Shown here piece after piece: positions 34,770-43,952 of a stretch of DNA of 64,000 nucleotides; position 1 is the first letter of the stretch; the number at the start of each line of letters is the position of its first letter. The position numbers were made by a program, and so were the translations under genes. The notes below the pieces were generated by a model. That model was not told where the DNA came from. It did no database searches and saw only the letters and a program-made list of their open reading frames with translations. The stretch is from Candidatus Bathyarchaeota archaeon (lineage in GTDB: Archaea > Thermoproteota > Bathyarchaeia > Bathyarchaeales > SOJC01), in the NCBI GenBank assembly GCA_020352645.1, contig CP070683.1, forward strand, positions 1,373,122 to 1,437,121, in the 5' to 3' direction.

Positions 34770-35741
34770 TCACGCTTTTTCCTTTACGATTCGCGCCTTC
34801 AACATTGGCTTCGCGTTGCTTTTTTGAGGCGTCATGTATGCCCAACACAAATGTGGGGAGTTGTGTGCTGCACCGATCCTTCCATTAGGATCTAATGCAA
34901 TGAGGCCCATGTGGTTAGGGGCATCGTCAATTCTACGATTCACTTCTTTGATCGAGTTCTCGGCAGCTTCTTGCGGCTTTTGGCCAATACGCATCAGATT
35001 GCACGTGTTCTTAGCTAAGACAAGTCTAATTGCGATTTCCCCTATTCCCGTGGTCGAGCAAGCCCCTTCTTCATTGTCGGCATAAGTACCACACCCTATT
35101 AAAGGTGAGTCTCCTATACGTCCAGGAATTTTTAGGGAGATACCGCCCGTAGAGGTTGCTGCAGCCACATTCTTTCCACTGTCCACAGCAACAGCGCCAA
35201 CTGTATCCAAAGTAGAGAAATCAGGATTGGACTTCAGCAATGCAGATAGTCTTTGCAGATGGGCTAGGCTCTGTCGCTGTAGTTTAGCCTTGAGATTTTT
35301 CCAGTATTGGGCTCGGAGCGTTGTCTGAGGGTCTCTCCTTTCCAGACCAAATATGTCTGCAAGCTTTTCCGCGCTTCTTCCAACTATGAAAATGTGATCA
35401 GTCTTGTCCATTATTATTCGCGCCAAGCGTATGGGGTGTTTAATATTTCTTAGCAGCCCTGTTGCTCCAGCGGTCAGCGTCCTGCCATCCATAAGAGACG
35501 CTTCCATCTCAACGGCGCCGTCAAGGGTGAAAGATGAACCTACTCCGGCATTGAAAGCTTCATCATCCTCCATAGACATAACTGCGGACTCTACGGCGTC
35601 TAGAGCGTTTCCATCTCTTTTCAACACCTCAAAGCCGATCTGTGCTGCGTCTTTCACTCCCCTGATTCCTTGCTCTCTCCTTTCTTTACGCCATTCTCCT
35701 GCGCCACCATGAACCACAATTGCTGGTATTCGTGAATTCAT
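34770..35741 (-). CDS. Isoaspartyl peptidase/L-asparaginase (Ntn hydrolase, plant type)
   Basis: 323 residues. The N-terminal IVVHGGAGEW, the self-cleavage and nucleophile motif LDTVGAVAVD (Thr becomes the new N terminus) near residue 180, and ATSTGGISLKIPGRIGDSPLIGCGTYAD are the signatures of this family. It processes itself to alpha and beta chains and hydrolyses isoaspartyl dipeptides or asparagine. ATG start 35741. Confidence 0.93.
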   Translation of the reverse strand: MNSRIPAIVVHGGAGEWRKERREQGIRGVKDAAQIGFEVLKRDGNALDAVESAVMSMEDDEAFNAGVGSSFTLDGAVEMEASLMDGRTLTAGATGLLRNIKHPIRLARIIMDKTDHIFIVGRSAEKLADIFGLERRDPQTTLRAQYWKNLKAKLQRQSLAHLQRLSALLKSNPDFSTLDTVGAVAVDSGKNVAAATSTGGISLKIPGRIGDSPLIGCGTYADNEEGACSTTGIGEIAIRLVLAKNTCNLMRIGQKPQEAAENSIKEVNRRIDDAPNHMGLIALDPNGRIGAAHNSPHLCWAYMTPQKSNAKPMLKARIVKEKA

Positions 35742-35969
35742 TTGGAAATGATCCCTTGTTAAGTTGAGATTAGCTAGAATGAGCTTTGGAAGATTTAAGC
35801 TCTACGCCAATCAAAACACCTAATAGCCGAATGAGCCTTTTCACTATATGGGATGATGTGCGGCGACGGCGCGGAGCATCCAAGCTGTGACACGCCTTGC
35901 TAGCTGACCTGCGGGGACGTTTCTCATTCAAGTTTGATTCCATGAATTGCTGGCTGAGAAGGGAACGAA

Positions 35970-36578
35970 TTGACGCGCATAGTCAGGGCAACGCGGAACA
36001 ATATTCAGCTGGCTGCTGAAATCGCTAGGAAGGGAGGTTTGGTTGTGTACCCAACGGACACTGTCTACGGTTTAGGCTGTGATCCATCCAATTCTAATGC
36101 ACTTCAACGTATCTTGAGAGTTAAAGGCTCTGAGGCAAGGCCCCTTCCTATACTTGCCTCCAAACTCGATGATGTAGAAAGAGTTGCAGAACTTACTGAA
36201 AGAGCGAGGATCATCAGCGATAGATTCTGGCCTGGACCGCTGACTTTGGTGCTGCGGAAGAAACCCTTAGCAGAGGTAGTTACATTCTGTTCCGAGAACA
36301 TTGGGATTAGGATTCCAAATAATCAAGTCGCTCTTTGCCTTGCAAGGATGTCGGGGGGACTTATTGTTGGAACAAGTGCTAACAAGACTGGAGCCAAGCC
36401 TCCATGCACTGCAATTGACGCTTATCGACAGCTTGGGGGCAATGTTGATGTATTTCTGGATGGCGGAGAAGTTGAGCTTTGTGCTTCTTCAACTGTTTTG
36501 GATCTGACACGAGACGAGCCAACTATCTTGCGTAATGGGCCTATCAAGATTGGAGATGTATTGGTCGCAATTGAATAG
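35970..36578 (+). CDS. sua5: Threonylcarbamoyl-AMP synthase (Sua5/YrdC)
   Basis: 202 residues, a YrdC-domain-length protein without the long Sua5 C-terminal domain. Motifs: GGLVVYPTDTVYGLGCDPSN (active-site KxR/SxN region entry), RILRVKGSEARPLPIL, FWPGPLTLVL, IGIRIPNN and LIVGTSANKTG. Makes TC-AMP for the Kae1 reaction. TTG start with GAAGGGA about 8 nt upstream. Same-pathway genes lie 30 kb to the left. Confidence 0.93.
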   Translation: MTRIVRATRNNIQLAAEIARKGGLVVYPTDTVYGLGCDPSNSNALQRILRVKGSEARPLPILASKLDDVERVAELTERARIISDRFWPGPLTLVLRKKPLAEVVTFCSENIGIRIPNNQVALCLARMSGGLIVGTSANKTGAKPPCTAIDAYRQLGGNVDVFLDGGEVELCASSTVLDLTRDEPTILRNGPIKIGDVLVAIE

Positions 36579-36626
36579 AATGCACGATGACATTCAATTC
36601 TTCAAACGTTACTCTGTGGCGAAGGT

Positions 36627-37646
36627 CTACTCTATGCTTGCGATTTCCTCCAGAAATTCCGCTGTTCTTCTTCCTCTTGCGGTCAGCTCGTGTCTTACTG
36701 GGATATTTCGTCTGAAAACTAGTTTCTTTCCCCTCAAGTTCCGTAGATATCTGTAGGTTCTTCGCAAGCTGATGCCAACAGTTCTTGCCAAGTCGCGAGC
36801 AGAAATGCCGGTTCGCGGGATTGAATTGCAGATTCTTTCCTGTGTTAGTGAAAGAGATTCCAAGCCCAGCGCCCTCTTTGTTCGGAAGTAGAAGACGCGG
36901 TCAGAAGGGGATCTGTCAATGATTAGTTGTGCTTTCTTCAGACGCTTTAATATTCTAGACAAGCTTTTTGTTGGCACTTCTTCGAGCAATTCTTTTCGAG
37001 TTTTAGCACTGATCAATAGGGATCTGAGTATCCTTTCCTCGTAGCCCTCGGAATGAATTGGCAGTTTTCCAGAGAAGTAGTGGCGAGTGATAATGTTGTG
37101 GATCTTCCTGCCATACAATGTTATTTGATATCGGTTGCTGCTTGCTCTCACTAGTCCAGCACTTAAGAGAGGTTTCAGGTATTCATATATTGTTTTCTTG
37201 CTGTGATGATATCTGGTTCGTCCGAGCTCCTTCTGCAAATTTCGGATATTCATGCTTCGATTTCGTAGGATTCGTAGGATTGCGAGTCGTCTTCTATTTT
37301 TTATGGCGTTGACAAGTTGAAGCTCATGCTGATGTCTTGATAGGATTCTGTCTGTTTCGTGGAGTTCCTTTTTCACGCTCCATGTTGAACATTGCTCTAC
37401 GCAAAGCATCGGTGTTATAACATTGCAGTCTTTACATCGTTCCTGCAGTACGTGAAGTGTCTGGGTCAAGGTGCATCCGTTATCGATCATGTTTCTCGAT
37501 AGCCACGCGGAATATCCAGCAAACTTTCGGCTCTGCTGTTGTTCTTTGGGAAAAGTGCGCGTCATAGAAACTTTTTCATCACGATATACTCTTCTTTGAG
37601 GGGAGAAAGGAGAAGAGGGAGTTTTCACGAAAACATATTCCTCCAT
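36627..37646 (-). CDS. Multi-winged-helix regulator with N-terminal Cys cluster
   Basis: About 339 residues. A Cys cluster, ERCKDCNVITPMLCVEQC (C-x2-C-x8-C-x3-C), lies near residue 80 of the open frame and may bind a metal or Fe-S cluster. Several wHTH-like units follow: INAIKNRRRLAILRILRNRSMNIRNLQKELG, LRSLLISAKTRKELLEEVP and RICNSIPRTGISARDLARTVGISLRRTYRYL. I place the start at ATG 37646: a TATA-like GATATATG at 37668-37675 is about 25 nt upstream, which would give a leaderless mRNA. Divergent from the COG2522 regulator with two shared palindromes. Confidence 0.72.
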   Translation of the reverse strand: MEEYVFVKTPSSPFSPQRRVYRDEKVSMTRTFPKEQQQSRKFAGYSAWLSRNMIDNGCTLTQTLHVLQERCKDCNVITPMLCVEQCSTWSVKKELHETDRILSRHQHELQLVNAIKNRRRLAILRILRNRSMNIRNLQKELGRTRYHHSKKTIYEYLKPLLSAGLVRASSNRYQITLYGRKIHNIITRHYFSGKLPIHSEGYEERILRSLLISAKTRKELLEEVPTKSLSRILKRLKKAQLIIDRSPSDRVFYFRTKRALGLESLSLTQERICNSIPRTGISARDLARTVGISLRRTYRYLRNLRGKKLVFRRNIPVRHELTARGRRTAEFLEEIASIE

Positions 37647-37653
37647 AGTCTCT

Positions 37654-37686
37654 ATGACACGCGTCATGATATATGACATGCGTCAT
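37654..37686. promoter_or_regulatory. Twin palindromic operators in the divergent regulator promoter
   Basis: ATGAC-ACGC-GTCAT (37654-37667) and ATGAC-ATGC-GTCAT (37673-37686), same arms, 19 bp apart start to start. They bracket the minus-strand TATA (about 37668-37675). The second ends 2 bp before the plus-strand TATA TTATATAT (37689-37696). Binding would hinder both promoters. Confidence 0.6.
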
Positions 37687-37730
37687 GCTTATATATCTTT
37701 TCCTATAAACATAGGCGTGAGAAGAAACCA

Positions 37731-38129
37731 ATGAGGCTTCCTTGCGAGGTTGCGGTAAAGTCGGTAGTGCCCGCGATACGTGCTCTTTTGGCGAAAGAGC
37801 TTACGGAAAATTATGGAATGAAGCAAACCGAAACGGGTGAGTTACTTGGTGTGACCCAAACGGCAGTAAGCAAATATGCTCATCAAGTAAGAGGCAGGGT
37901 TCTGCAACTGGATGGTGAGGAAGAGGTGAGAGTGATTATTGTAACGACCGCTGAATCTCTGGCCAGGGGAGCTCTAGATAGATTCAGTCTTGCATTGAGC
38001 ATCTGCAAGATATGCAGACTTGTGCGAGAGAGACGCCTTATGTGCAAATTGTGCAAACGTGCTGATCCAGATGTGAACGTTGAGGAGTGTCTATTGTGCT
38101 CTTTTTCGTGTTCAGGGAAATACCCTTAG
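37731..38129 (+). CDS. COG2522-type XRE-like archaeal transcriptional regulator with Cys-rich tail
   Basis: 132 residues. RLPCEVAVKSVVPAIRALLAKELTENYGMKQTETGELLGVTQTAVSKYAHQVRG is the HTH of archaeal COG2522 regulators. The C terminus carries CKICRLV, CKLCKR and CLLC pairs that could bind zinc or iron. ATG 37731 is about 38 nt from the TATA centre, giving a short leader. Ends 4 bp into the convergent Yip1-like gene. Likely controls, or is controlled by, the divergent regulator. Confidence 0.85.
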   Translation: MRLPCEVAVKSVVPAIRALLAKELTENYGMKQTETGELLGVTQTAVSKYAHQVRGRVLQLDGEEEVRVIIVTTAESLARGALDRFSLALSICKICRLVRERRLMCKLCKRADPDVNVEECLLCSFSCSGKYP

Positions 38130-39292
38130 AAGAATGCGCCTAATACTGATGCGAGTATTAAGCTCATGAGTATGGCTCCAAAGCTCATGAGAAATGCTTT
38201 TGTCCAAGAGAGCTCCTGCACATTTTTTATGGCGATGGTGCAGAGAATAGCTGTCCATCCGTAGAATGCCATGCTCAGTGTTGAAATGGGTAGTCCCCAG
38301 CTGCTTTGATAGGCTTCCACATATTCTAGGTAGGAAATGTTGTACCGAATGAAGATTGATGGAAGTGCGGAAAATGCAAGGGCAAGCGCAATCAAGTAGA
38401 TAATAGAGGTTGAGTATATGTATCCGAGGATTGATAGCAAAGTCTTCCATTGACCTTTCCATCCTGATAGGCTTCTTAAGGCTAACAAGACTATCCCGGA
38501 AAGCAGCACCCATTCTAGAAAAAAGTTGATGCTGCTTCGCATGAGCGAATATAAAAGCTGCACATTGAAGCTCTCTGAGGAGGAAATCGGTGCAAATCTG
38601 CCAAAATACAATCCATCTATCTTTAAGGTGATGTTTCCAAAGTCAGCCCATGTAAGTAGAAATCCTATTCCAGTAATAGCTGCCCAACTCGGTTCATTCG
38701 ATTGGGACCAGTCCTCTCTGAAGAGATTGATGCTCACGTTTGCCCAATTGCTTGCACTGTCTGTTATGGTGTCCATGATGCTGATCTCGAATTTCTTGTC
38801 TTCGTCATTTAACGAAAAGAGCTGTAAGACTGCAGTTTGGGGTGTAGCATTTGCTTCGTTAGTCCATTTTACTGCAAATGAGAGTTGACTGTGTCCTGAA
38901 TCAGAGCGGTTAAAGCTTCCAATTTCCGTTAGGTGCATTTGAATCAGTGTGCTATTGATCAGGGATGAAGATACGCTGTAGTTCCCAAAAACGTGATCTT
39001 GGCTATCAAATGATATGTTGTTATTTGAACTCCATAGGAGTGGCAAAGACTCCGGCGGTGTCTCAGTCCATAGATCGTCATCCGGTGTAGGTGCTTCCAA
39101 GAAGAATTTTGTGCCGCTTGTATATTGCCCCGCGAGAGTTATAGGGAGTGTGATTATGAGAATTAGTAATGGGCCTTTTATGCTTGGTTTTTTCACAATC
39201 TCTTGGAACGTTTTCAAGGGAGAGTATAGAACTTCAAAAATCCATCTAGCAAACTGGGCTTTCTGCCTTTCTTCCTCTTGAGCTTCTTCCAA
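38126..39292 (-). CDS. Yip1-domain-like membrane protein with extracytoplasmic insert
   Basis: 388 residues. FEVLYSPLKTFQEIVKKPSIKGPLLILII near the N terminus is the entry pattern of Yip1/YIP1-like proteins (Pfam Yip1). A large hydrophilic insert of about 170 residues rich in Asn, Ser and N-glycosylation-type NxS/T sites follows the first membrane segment. Four or more membrane segments make up the C-terminal half. Function unknown. Confidence 0.65.
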   Translation of the reverse strand: MEEAQEEERQKAQFARWIFEVLYSPLKTFQEIVKKPSIKGPLLILIITLPITLAGQYTSGTKFFLEAPTPDDDLWTETPPESLPLLWSSNNNISFDSQDHVFGNYSVSSSLINSTLIQMHLTEIGSFNRSDSGHSQLSFAVKWTNEANATPQTAVLQLFSLNDEDKKFEISIMDTITDSASNWANVSINLFREDWSQSNEPSWAAITGIGFLLTWADFGNITLKIDGLYFGRFAPISSSESFNVQLLYSLMRSSINFFLEWVLLSGIVLLALRSLSGWKGQWKTLLSILGYIYSTSIIYLIALALAFSALPSIFIRYNISYLEYVEAYQSSWGLPISTLSMAFYGWTAILCTIAIKNVQELSWTKAFLMSFGAILMSLILASVLGAFF

Positions 39293-39312
39293 GGATAAGG
39301 CCTCATTGATTA

Positions 39313-40833
39313 CTAAGCTGCCTGCATTCCATCTTTAAGTCTTCTGTAGGTGGCGTAGTCCACATGCGTTAGGAATCTGTTGTCAGCTTGATAGTTGATC
39401 GTGAACCTTTGTCTCTTTCTTTTATTAATCAGTTGAGTAGTAGTGATGAATGAGTAGGCATCGCTACCTGCTCCTGAACCGTAGCTCCCAACTATGATTC
39501 TTTCGTCTGGATTTGCCACATCTAGAATCGCTGCTAGACCGATTGGTGAACAACCTGAGTAGGTGTTACCGAAGTTAGAAACTCTTAGCCCTGGTAAATA
39601 TTGCTCTTCCTTGAAGCCTAGGTTTGCAGCTACTCGCGCTGGGAACGCAGCGTTTGGTTGGTGCGCTACGAAGTAATCTACGTCGCCCGGAGTTAGTTTG
39701 AGGTGATCCATGAGCTTTCTGACTGCCTTTGTTACATGTTTGAAGTAAGCAGGTTCCCCGGTAAATCTGCCCCCATGGCTAGGGTATGCTTGAGTATCTC
39801 TTCTCCAAAAATCCGGTGTATCAGAGGTGATCGAGATCCAACCCTCAAATTGAGCTATTACATCATACTTACCGAAGATGAAAGCACCTCCTCCATAACC
39901 TACGAAGAGATCCAACTCGCCTCCTGGTTCACCTCTTGGGGCTGATTGGGAGTTGTCAGCGCCAATCACAAGGGTATTTAGCTGCTCAAAACCGGGGTAA
40001 TACACTAATGAGGCAGCATCCTTAAACATGCTTGTTGCAGCTTTGCAGGCGAACTCGGTGTCTATCGCATCTACGCATTGAACACCTTCTTCTTGGCATT
40101 CTTCACCAAGTTTAAGCACTTGCGCTACTTTAGCGGCAATCGGTTTGACTGCATAGGGATTAGATTCAGACCCTACATACACCTTGCAGATTGATTCGTG
40201 GTCGACTCCAGAATGAACTAATGCAATCTTTCCAGCCTCGACTGCGGCAGTAATCGAATCTTCGTCGAGAAATGGTATTGAACGCTCCATTGTGCCTTCT
40301 CTAATTCGGAATCTTGAAGTATAGACGCCATAACCAACGATACCTGGCTTCTCATACTCCTTTGAGGGCTCGGAAATCTTGTATTCTTGATGCGGGTAGT
40401 ATTCGTCGGCAAGAGAGAACGCGAGAGAGATTGTGGGCACTATCCCACTAGGTTCTGCGGCATGCCTTCTCCTGAAACGCGGAACGACTTTTCTACCTTC
40501 GAAATCGGTGAATCTGGAATCCTCGTCATTTGCCATGTGGTCTGTCAGCCTGCCAGGGAAACGCACTTTTCCATTGTGAAAGGAGACTATTCCATAAATA
40601 TATGGACTCAATCTTGTGAACTTGTTAGTAGGATCGTTTATGAGAGTGCAGACCTCAAGTGTGCCTTCTTCATAAAAGAAGTCAATATCTTTCATTCTGC
40701 CGAGGCTCTCTCTTCCGCATGTGCCACAATAGTCCCTAGGCTTGAAGTATTCTTTGCCGCAGGATGTGCAGGAACTGCCTCGTAATCTATCACCTATGTA
40801 TGCAACTCTTCTTTCGATTGGCTCGCTGCTCAA
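39313..40833 (-). CDS. DUF35-HMG-CoA synthase fusion protein
   Basis: 506 residues, longer than archaeal HMG-CoA synthase (about 350). Residues 1-145 are a DUF35 domain: zinc Cys at 22, 25, 36 and 39 (CTSC/CGTC) then an OB-fold. Residues from about 163 (KPGIVGYGVYTSRFRI) are HMG-CoA synthase with the nucleophile Cys263 in DTEFACKAATS and catalytic His391 in VAHQPNAAFP. In archaea DUF35, thiolase and HMGS form one complex with substrate channelling, usually from three genes; here two are fused. One base separates it from the upstream thiolase. It supplies HMG-CoA to the reductase at 17.1 kb. Confidence 0.92.
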   Translation of the reverse strand: MSSEPIERRVAYIGDRLRGSSCTSCGKEYFKPRDYCGTCGRESLGRMKDIDFFYEEGTLEVCTLINDPTNKFTRLSPYIYGIVSFHNGKVRFPGRLTDHMANDEDSRFTDFEGRKVVPRFRRRHAAEPSGIVPTISLAFSLADEYYPHQEYKISEPSKEYEKPGIVGYGVYTSRFRIREGTMERSIPFLDEDSITAAVEAGKIALVHSGVDHESICKVYVGSESNPYAVKPIAAKVAQVLKLGEECQEEGVQCVDAIDTEFACKAATSMFKDAASLVYYPGFEQLNTLVIGADNSQSAPRGEPGGELDLFVGYGGGAFIFGKYDVIAQFEGWISITSDTPDFWRRDTQAYPSHGGRFTGEPAYFKHVTKAVRKLMDHLKLTPGDVDYFVAHQPNAAFPARVAANLGFKEEQYLPGLRVSNFGNTYSGCSPIGLAAILDVANPDERIIVGSYGSGAGSDAYSFITTTQLINKRKRQRFTINYQADNRFLTHVDYATYRRLKDGMQAA

Positions 40834-40834
40834 G

Positions 40835-42034
40835 CTAATTCCTTCCTAAGATGCAAATGTAGGCTTTTGTACCAAAGCCTTCCACTTCATGTACACAACC
40901 GTGTTCCAGCTCGGAATCCGACTTGATTTGTCTTTCACCTGCTTCGTTTCTCAATTGCTGGAAGACCTCGAAAATCTCTGCTCCTCCGGTGGCCCCTAGA
41001 GGATTTCCATCAGCCTTGAGCCCACCGTTAACGTTCACAAACACGTTCCGCTCACCAACTTCCAAATAATCGTGATCCGCTTTGAAGCTATCGTGAATCT
41101 CTTTCCAAGCTTTTCCTTTCTCACACAGTCCCAAATCCTCTAAGGACACCATCCCCATCATTGTTGATTGGTCATATAGCTGCAAGATCGATATATCACC
41201 TATCTTAATCGCTGCTTCTCTCAAAGCTTTCTTCATCGCAAGCTCAGTTGCGAGGAATCCTGTTAAGCTATTTCGTGAAGGGAAAGTTATGTAATCAGTA
41301 GCATTAGAGTATCCAAGAACGCTTACAGGCTTGTCGGTGTAGGACCCTGCCAGTTCAGAATCTGTCAAAATAAGAGCGGAAGCACCGTCTGATATAGGTG
41401 CGAAATCAAACAGGCCCAAAGGTCTTCTAGACCTTGTTCGAGCCCTTAGAATCGTGTCAATTGATATCTCCTTGTGAAATTGAGCATATTCATTTTTCAT
41501 GGCTGACTTATGGCTCTTAACTGAACATTCCGCCAACGCTGTGCTCAAGATGTCAAGTTGCCTACCTTTGATTCCATATTTCCTTATATATGCTCTGAGC
41601 ATGAGTTCATGGTTTGCCTCGGGTGTACATCCAGCGTAGTAGCTCCATGGATCTTCTAGAAGCATTAAGTCATCTCTAATCTTGTCCCATCGATCAGTCA
41701 TCTTCTCCATTCCACCAACGAGAACCAGATCATATTTCCCTGCTTGAATTCCATTGCAAGCGCTAGAAAGTGCTGAGCTGAATGATCTTGTAATCTCCAT
41801 TGGAATGTTTAGCTCCAGCAGTTCAGACAAAAAACCCTCCTCAAGTCCTATCTTGTTAGTTATGGGAAGAAAATAATCTGAAAAATGACAGGCACCTAAA
41901 TCCTCTCTTTCTATTCCTACAGAGTCTAGAGCCGCTAGTCCAGCCTCTTCAACCAGTTTCTCTGGTTCTACTTCGTAGTGCTCTCCAAATTTAGTTCTGC
42001 CCACACTGACAATAGCTGGGCATTTGGCTTTCAT
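40835..42034 (-). CDS. Acetyl-CoA C-acetyltransferase (thiolase) of the mevalonate pathway
   Basis: 399 residues. Nucleophile Cys93 in SSACNGIQAG, and the C-terminal Cys in HGCVHEVEGFGT. The usual GHPxGATG catalytic His is Asn344 here (DGNPLGATGG; codon AAT on the minus strand at 41003-41005). Partner of the DUF35-HMGS fusion, 1 nt downstream, making acetoacetyl-CoA from two acetyl-CoA. Opening VSVGRTKFGEHYE is standard for archaeal thiolases. Confidence 0.9.
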   Translation of the reverse strand: MKAKCPAIVSVGRTKFGEHYEVEPEKLVEEAGLAALDSVGIEREDLGACHFSDYFLPITNKIGLEEGFLSELLELNIPMEITRSFSSALSSACNGIQAGKYDLVLVGGMEKMTDRWDKIRDDLMLLEDPWSYYAGCTPEANHELMLRAYIRKYGIKGRQLDILSTALAECSVKSHKSAMKNEYAQFHKEISIDTILRARTRSRRPLGLFDFAPISDGASALILTDSELAGSYTDKPVSVLGYSNATDYITFPSRNSLTGFLATELAMKKALREAAIKIGDISILQLYDQSTMMGMVSLEDLGLCEKGKAWKEIHDSFKADHDYLEVGERNVFVNVNGGLKADGNPLGATGGAEIFEVFQQLRNEAGERQIKSDSELEHGCVHEVEGFGTKAYICILGRN

Positions 42035-42275
42035 AATGTATGTTGACTCCTCTCTGAGCAGAGCTTTATCCAGACATATAAGCTCTTTCTCAAGTTTCTC
42101 CGATCATCCAGAGCTTCCGTGCCCAATCCATACGTAGACATCATATGCCACCTTTCATTATTCAAGGTGATGAATAGACGCTATTCATCATTGTTTCATT
42201 TGAAGAAAAGTTTGGGCTTTTAAATGCAGATTAACATACTAAATACAAGTCGAAGTTATGGAAAAGGGAATGTGT

Positions 42276-43466
42276 ATGTCCTCTTTTCATGTCGCTTCCA
42301 GCGAAGAGATAAAGAGGTGTGGAACTACAGATGTCTACTTTGTGAGAGCAAAACGCATTCTAGAGAACATAGGGCTTGAAAAAACAAAAGTGGTGGCTGA
42401 GGTAACTCTTGGACATTTTCCGGAAAATTGGGCATGGGGAATCTTATGCGGAATCGAAGAGCTAGCTACTCTGCTCGAGAAGACACCCATCGACGTTTAT
42501 TCAATGCCGGAAGGAACGGCTTTTTACCCTTCTGGACACCGGGGATTTCGAGTGCCCATAGTGCGAATCGAGGGAGCTTATAGGGACTTCTGTCTCTACG
42601 AGACCCCACTTCTAGGCGTTCTATGTCAAGCAACAGGAATCGCTACACGCGCTGCGAGAATGAGGATTGTAGCAGAGGACAAGAGACTGATTTCATTCGG
42701 GATACGTCGTATGCACCCTGCTCTTTCGCCTATGATAGACAGAGCGGCTTTCATAGGCGGATTTGATGCTGTGAGTTGCATAGCTGGAGCCCGAGCCACC
42801 GATACAAAGCCTGTGGGAACTATGCCACATGCGCTCATAATCGTTATCGGTGACCAAGTCAAGGCTTGGAAGACCTTTGACAGTGAAATTCAGAAAGAAA
42901 TTCCTCGAGTAGCATTGATAGACACCTATTCCGACGAGAAAACAGAAGCACTAATGGCTATAAACGCAGTGAAAGACTTGGACGCTGTACGACTTGACAC
43001 ACCATCCTCTCGTAAAGGAGATTTTCTGGAGGTTGTTAGGGAGGTGCGGTGGGAGCTAGACCTACGTGGCTGCAAACATGTTAAGATCTTTGTTTCTGGC
43101 GGACTAGATGAAAAGTCTGTCAAGCAACTTAGTGAAGCGGGTGCTGATGCGTTCGGTGTAGGAACATATGTGAGTAACTCACCGACCGTAAATTTTGCAT
43201 TGGACATAGTTGAGAAGGAAGGGAAGCCTTGTGCAAAGCGAGGCAAGCTCGGAGGAAGAAAGGAGGTCTGGAGATGTCCAACTTGCATGTTAGATTTAGT
43301 CCTGCCATATGTTAGTTCACCACCAATCTGCCCAAGGTGCAAACATCGAATGGAGCGGATGCTTAAGCCTCTTATCAAAAAGGGTAGAGTTGTAAGAAGG
43401 TTGCTGAGGCCTAAGGAGATACGAAAGAATGTTTTGCGTCAGCTTGAGAAGCTGTGCGTCGAGTAA
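42276..43466 (+). CDS. pncB: Nicotinate phosphoribosyltransferase, archaeal type
   Basis: About 396 residues. The catalytic barrel includes FGIRRMHPALSPMIDRAAF (active-site His), AGARATDTKPVGTMPHAL and KIFVSGGLDEKSVKQLSEAGADAFGVGT (phosphate site). A zinc ribbon is near the C terminus (CPTCMLD and CPRCKHR). It uses PRPP to convert nicotinate to NaMN. ATG 42276 is preferred: AAGGG at 42264-42268 is 7 nt upstream, while ATG 42258 has none. Confidence 0.93.
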   Translation: MSSFHVASSEEIKRCGTTDVYFVRAKRILENIGLEKTKVVAEVTLGHFPENWAWGILCGIEELATLLEKTPIDVYSMPEGTAFYPSGHRGFRVPIVRIEGAYRDFCLYETPLLGVLCQATGIATRAARMRIVAEDKRLISFGIRRMHPALSPMIDRAAFIGGFDAVSCIAGARATDTKPVGTMPHALIIVIGDQVKAWKTFDSEIQKEIPRVALIDTYSDEKTEALMAINAVKDLDAVRLDTPSSRKGDFLEVVREVRWELDLRGCKHVKIFVSGGLDEKSVKQLSEAGADAFGVGTYVSNSPTVNFALDIVEKEGKPCAKRGKLGGRKEVWRCPTCMLDLVLPYVSSPPICPRCKHRMERMLKPLIKKGRVVRRLLRPKEIRKNVLRQLEKLCVE

Positions 43467-43580
43467 ACAGGTCCAATTACGTAGGAAGCTTGCTTATCTT
43501 CTTACCTGTAGGCGAAGTTTTAACGCTTATATTTGAAGCAGACTAAACTGGATAGCTGAATGTGTTTACGGTGAGCTGAT

Positions 43581-43952
43581 TTGCCATACTGCTCAAAATG
43601 CGGGAATCAAGTTAGTGAAGAGATGGTTTACTGCTCTAAGTGCGGAGTTTCCCTTAAAGCTGAAAGTGTTCGTAGAAAGGACTACGAAAAAGGCGAGAAA
43701 CAAGAAAAGCACGAGAAGCATGAGAAAGAAGAAAAAGCAGAGAAGCATGAAAAGCAGGAGATTAGTGTCTTCTGGGCATTCATTGGAGGACTTATTCTAG
43801 TTGTAATCGGAGGCTTTTCTATACTAGCGGCCTTTTTCGATGTGCCAGATCCTTGGCGTGGTGCGTTCTTCCTCGTGATAATAGGTGTTTTCATAATTGC
43901 TTTCGCCATTTACGGAGCAGCTAGAGCATCGAGGAGAAGTCCGAATCCTTAG
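43581..43952 (+). CDS. Zinc-ribbon membrane protein
   Basis: 123 residues. N-terminal zinc ribbon YCSKCGNQVSEEMVYCSKCG (two CxxC), a Lys/Glu/His-rich linker of about 30 residues, then two membrane segments (FWAFIGGLILVVIGGFSIL and GAFFLVIIGVFIIAFAIYGA). TTG start with GGTGAG upstream. Family not recognised; common architecture in archaea with unknown role. Ends 4 nt into the convergent GH3-like gene. Confidence 0.7.
   Translation: MPYCSKCGNQVSEEMVYCSKCGVSLKAESVRRKDYEKGEKQEKHEKHEKEEKAEKHEKQEISVFWAFIGGLILVVIGGFSILAAFFDVPDPWRGAFFLVIIGVFIIAFAIYGAARASRRSPNP

Noticed and set aside
35850..35912. Possible box C/D sRNA (ATGATGT ... CTGA) in the asparaginase-sua5 gap
   Set aside because: The C box is imperfect and C'/D' boxes are poor; GC-rich insert alone is not enough.
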